30,295 nt of DNA from UBA3940 sp964506005 (GTDB lineage Bacteria; Chloroflexota; Anaerolineae; Aggregatilineales; UBA3940): NCBI GenBank assembly GCA_964506005.1, contig CAZDLX010000022.1:1-30295 (forward strand), read 5' to 3'. Position numbers and translations under genes: made by a program. Positions 28,709 through 30,295 of the stretch are shown here, piece after piece (position 1 is the first letter of the stretch; each line of letters begins with the position of its first letter). The notes under the pieces were generated by a model. It saw only the letters and a program-made list of their open reading frames with translations, was not told the origin of the DNA and searched no databases.

Positions 28709-29531
28709 CTAGGTTGTGTTGACATTTACTGGATTGAGGACATAATCGCGCCTCATGGAGATCAAACTACCGGACGAACAATGGTCAAAGATCCTGGCCT
28801 TCCTGCGGACCTGCCCGGAGCTGTATGTCGGGAAGGAAGCTGAGTGCCGGCGATTTATCGAAGGGGTGCTGTGGAACACCCGCAGCGGAGCCCAATGGCG
28901 CTTGTTGCCGGCTGAATACGGCCACTGGAACAGCGTGTATAAGCGCTTTGTCCGCTGGTGTGACAAAGGGATATGGGAGCGCATGCACGCCCACTTTGCC
29001 CAGGAGCCTGACCTGGAGCATCTACTACTGGACAGCACGGTGGTGCGCGCGCACCCATGTGCCGCTGTCGCGCTCAAAAAAACGGCGGTCAGGACGCCCA
29101 AGCACTCGGGCGCAGCCGTGGGGGCTTCAGCACCAAAATCCATGTGAGCACCGATGGCCTGGACAACCTGCTGCGCTTCGCGCTCACCGGCGGTCAACGG
29201 CATGATATCACCCAGGCCGAGGCCCTGTGCGAAGGTTGGACATGCCAGTACGTCATTGCCGACCGGACCTATGATGCGGCGGCTTTCTTACAACGGATTG
29301 CTGAGTGTGATGCGACACCGGTCATTCCACCTCGCCCAAACCGTCTTGAACCGCGTGAGTATGATGCACATCTTCTCTACAGGAGCGCCATCTCATCGAA
29401 TGCTTCATCGGCAAGCTCAAGCATTACCGGCGCATCTTTTCACGCTTTGAGAAGCTCGCTCGTCGCTACCTCAGCTTCCTCAACTTCGTTGGCGCACTCA
29501 TTTGGCTGCGCTAAATGTCAACACAACCTAG
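28709..29531 (+). mobile_element. IS5-family insertion sequence (IS427-like)
   Basis: The element is bounded by perfect 19-bp inverted repeats, TAGGTTGTGTTGACATTTA (28710-28728) and its complement at 29512-29530. The sequence CTAG is present at both outer edges (28709-28712 and 29528-29531). This would fit a CTAG or TA target duplication, so the exact edge is ambiguous by a few bases. One transposase gene fills the inside, in two overlapping frames as in the IS427 group. The element is about 820 bp, normal for the group. Confidence 0.9.
28755..29514 (+). pseudogene. IS5-family transposase, two frame shifts
   Basis: Frame 1 (28755-29147, 130 residues) carries the N-terminal domain and the first catalytic Asp in LLLDSTVVRAH. 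At a run of seven A at about 29076-29082 a -1 shift gives ALKKNGGQDAQALGRSRGGF, the expected family sequence, so this shift is probably programmed. The second frame carries the second Asp (YVIADRTYDAAAF). Near 29380 (CTACAGGAGCGCC) one G appears to be missing. A further shift is needed to read ERHLIECFIGKLKHYRRIF, with the catalytic Glu, to a TAA at 29512-29514 just inside the right repeat. Family proteins have no shift there, so this copy is probably inactive unless the base is a sequencing error. Confidence 0.85.
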
Positions 29532-29567
29532 TGACCCGGCCAGTTTGGTAAAGGCGTTGCAAGAACT

Positions 29568-30295
29568 CTAACCTCCCCATCCAATCACAAACTCGAAACG
29601 CCAAGTGTTCCCGCCACGAGTAAGGGTAACAAGGGACTTCCCTTTTTGACACCAACCAAGGTCATGATATTTAGTCCACAATCCATTCCATGAGGGAGAA
29701 ATGTGGTAGTAGGTACCTGGTTGCGTGGTTGTAAGATTAATATACTCAGTTCTCGGTCCGCAGTTTCCAGTCTGATAGACATACTCCCCCCAGCAATAGG
29801 CTTCTAGCCGTCCATTACTAATGCTGACAGCGGGATCGTAAATATTCCACCACATACGATAGAAGTCTACTTTGACATAACTATTCCACTCGTCCGACGA
29901 GTATTGAGCTCCGATATTTGCTACAACTGCTCCAGTGTCATCCCAATCACTATCTTGAAACCACGGTCCACCTGAAGGTTCGAAATCCTCAAGATCAGCC
30001 TCGAACACAGCCTCAGGGATGGCGATCTCATATAGAACCAAGTGCCCACTCTCCCTACTCTCTGAAGTCAAGCTAGTTGTCTCAAGTATCTGATAGGAAA
30101 TTACCTCCTCAGGAACCGGGATTTCATAACCTTCGTCGAGATTATGGAGGGTCGCCTCAATTCTAAGTTGTGACTCGAACAGGCCATCGAAACGTCCGGT
30201 TGGTTGATCCACAGGAGGCTCTGGTCTAGCACTAACTGTTGTTGAAGGGAATAATGCTACCAGCAGTACAATAAGAAGGAGAAACTTCAGTCTGG
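29568..30295 (-). CDS. Secreted protein of unknown function, start beyond window
   Basis: The frame is open from the stop at 29568 to the window edge, giving about 242 residues. A GTG at 30212 exists but is not the likely start: upstream in frame the sequence codes RLKFLLLIVLLVALF followed by PSTTVSA, a clear signal peptide with an AxA-like end. The true start must lie just beyond 30295. The mature part is acidic and rich in aromatic residues, with three cysteines near the C-terminus (CWGEY, GNCGPR, GWCQKG) and many Trp/Tyr, suggesting a beta-rich extracellular fold. I do not recognise the family. The DNA is AT-rich compared with the core genes, a sign of transfer. The stop lies 37 bp beyond the IS element. 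Confidence 0.75.
   Translation of the reverse strand, partial: RLKFLLLIVLLVALFPSTTVSARPEPPVDQPTGRFDGLFESQLRIEATLHNLDEGYEIPVPEEVISYQILETTSLTSESRESGHLVLYEIAIPEAVFEADLEDFEPSGGPWFQDSDWDDTGAVVANIGAQYSSDEWNSYVKVDFYRMWWNIYDPAVSISNGRLEAYCWGEYVYQTGNCGPRTEYINLTTTQPGTYYHISPSWNGLWTKYHDLGWCQKGKSLVTLTRGGNTWRFEFVIGWGG

Larger units (their letters stand above)
28698..29542. other. Palindromic target site split by the IS
   Basis: Just outside the IS are TGGCCGGGT (28698-28706) on the left and ACCCGGCCA (29534-29542) on the right, which are exact complements. With the IS and one CTAG removed the site would read as a 9-bp stem with the loop GT-CTAG-TG. The IS therefore seems to have entered the loop of an older hairpin. 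Confidence 0.75.

Overview
The window looks like chromosomal DNA of a high-GC bacterium, most likely from the Chloroflexota (Anaerolineae-like). That assignment is an inference. It rests on lipoproteins with Pro/Thr- or Glu/Pro-rich linkers after the lipobox, a dipeptide-type ABC operon with an acidic-linker binding protein, a one-chain pyruvate:ferredoxin oxidoreductase next to a dihydroorotate-dehydrogenase-like gene, and GGGGC...GCCCC intergenic palindromes. No rRNA, tRNA or CRISPR array was found.

Positions 1-10.7 kb hold housekeeping and metabolic genes. These are a flavodoxin-like protein (cut by the window edge), a cold-shock-domain/DEAD-box RNA helicase fusion with a terminator hairpin in its leader, a GH26 mannanase-type lipoprotein, a divergent alpha/beta-hydrolase lipoprotein, a CPA1 cation/proton antiporter, a CopB-type metal ATPase, a PfkB-family sugar kinase and a class I (FbaB/DhnA-type) aldolase. 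The kinase and aldolase form a probable sugar-phosphate cassette. A large nested inverted repeat lies between them.

Positions 10.9-17.6 kb hold a complete oligopeptide/dipeptide ABC importer operon, in the order binding protein, permease, permease, ATPase, ATPase. It has a good sigma70 promoter, a strong stem-loop after the binding-protein gene and a strong intrinsic terminator at the end. The second permease carries an extra segment of about 125 residues in its first extracytoplasmic loop. This segment reads like one lobe of a family-3 solute-binding protein, and it is the most unusual protein architecture in the window.

Positions 17.6-25.0 kb (minus strand) hold an XdhC-family protein, an AI-2E/PerM-family membrane protein, a DHODH-like protein and NifJ (pyruvate:ferredoxin oxidoreductase). 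Two perfect intergenic palindromes, probably dispersed repeats, lie here.

Positions 25.0-30.3 kb are an accessory, rearranged region with lower GC in places. It holds two paralogous small four-helix membrane proteins about 2.9 kb apart, a DUF418-type membrane protein, and a junction where a truncated minus-strand gene meets a truncated transposase. It also holds an IS5-family element with perfect 19-bp ends inserted at a CTAG in the middle of a palindrome, and a secreted protein of unknown function that runs off the window.
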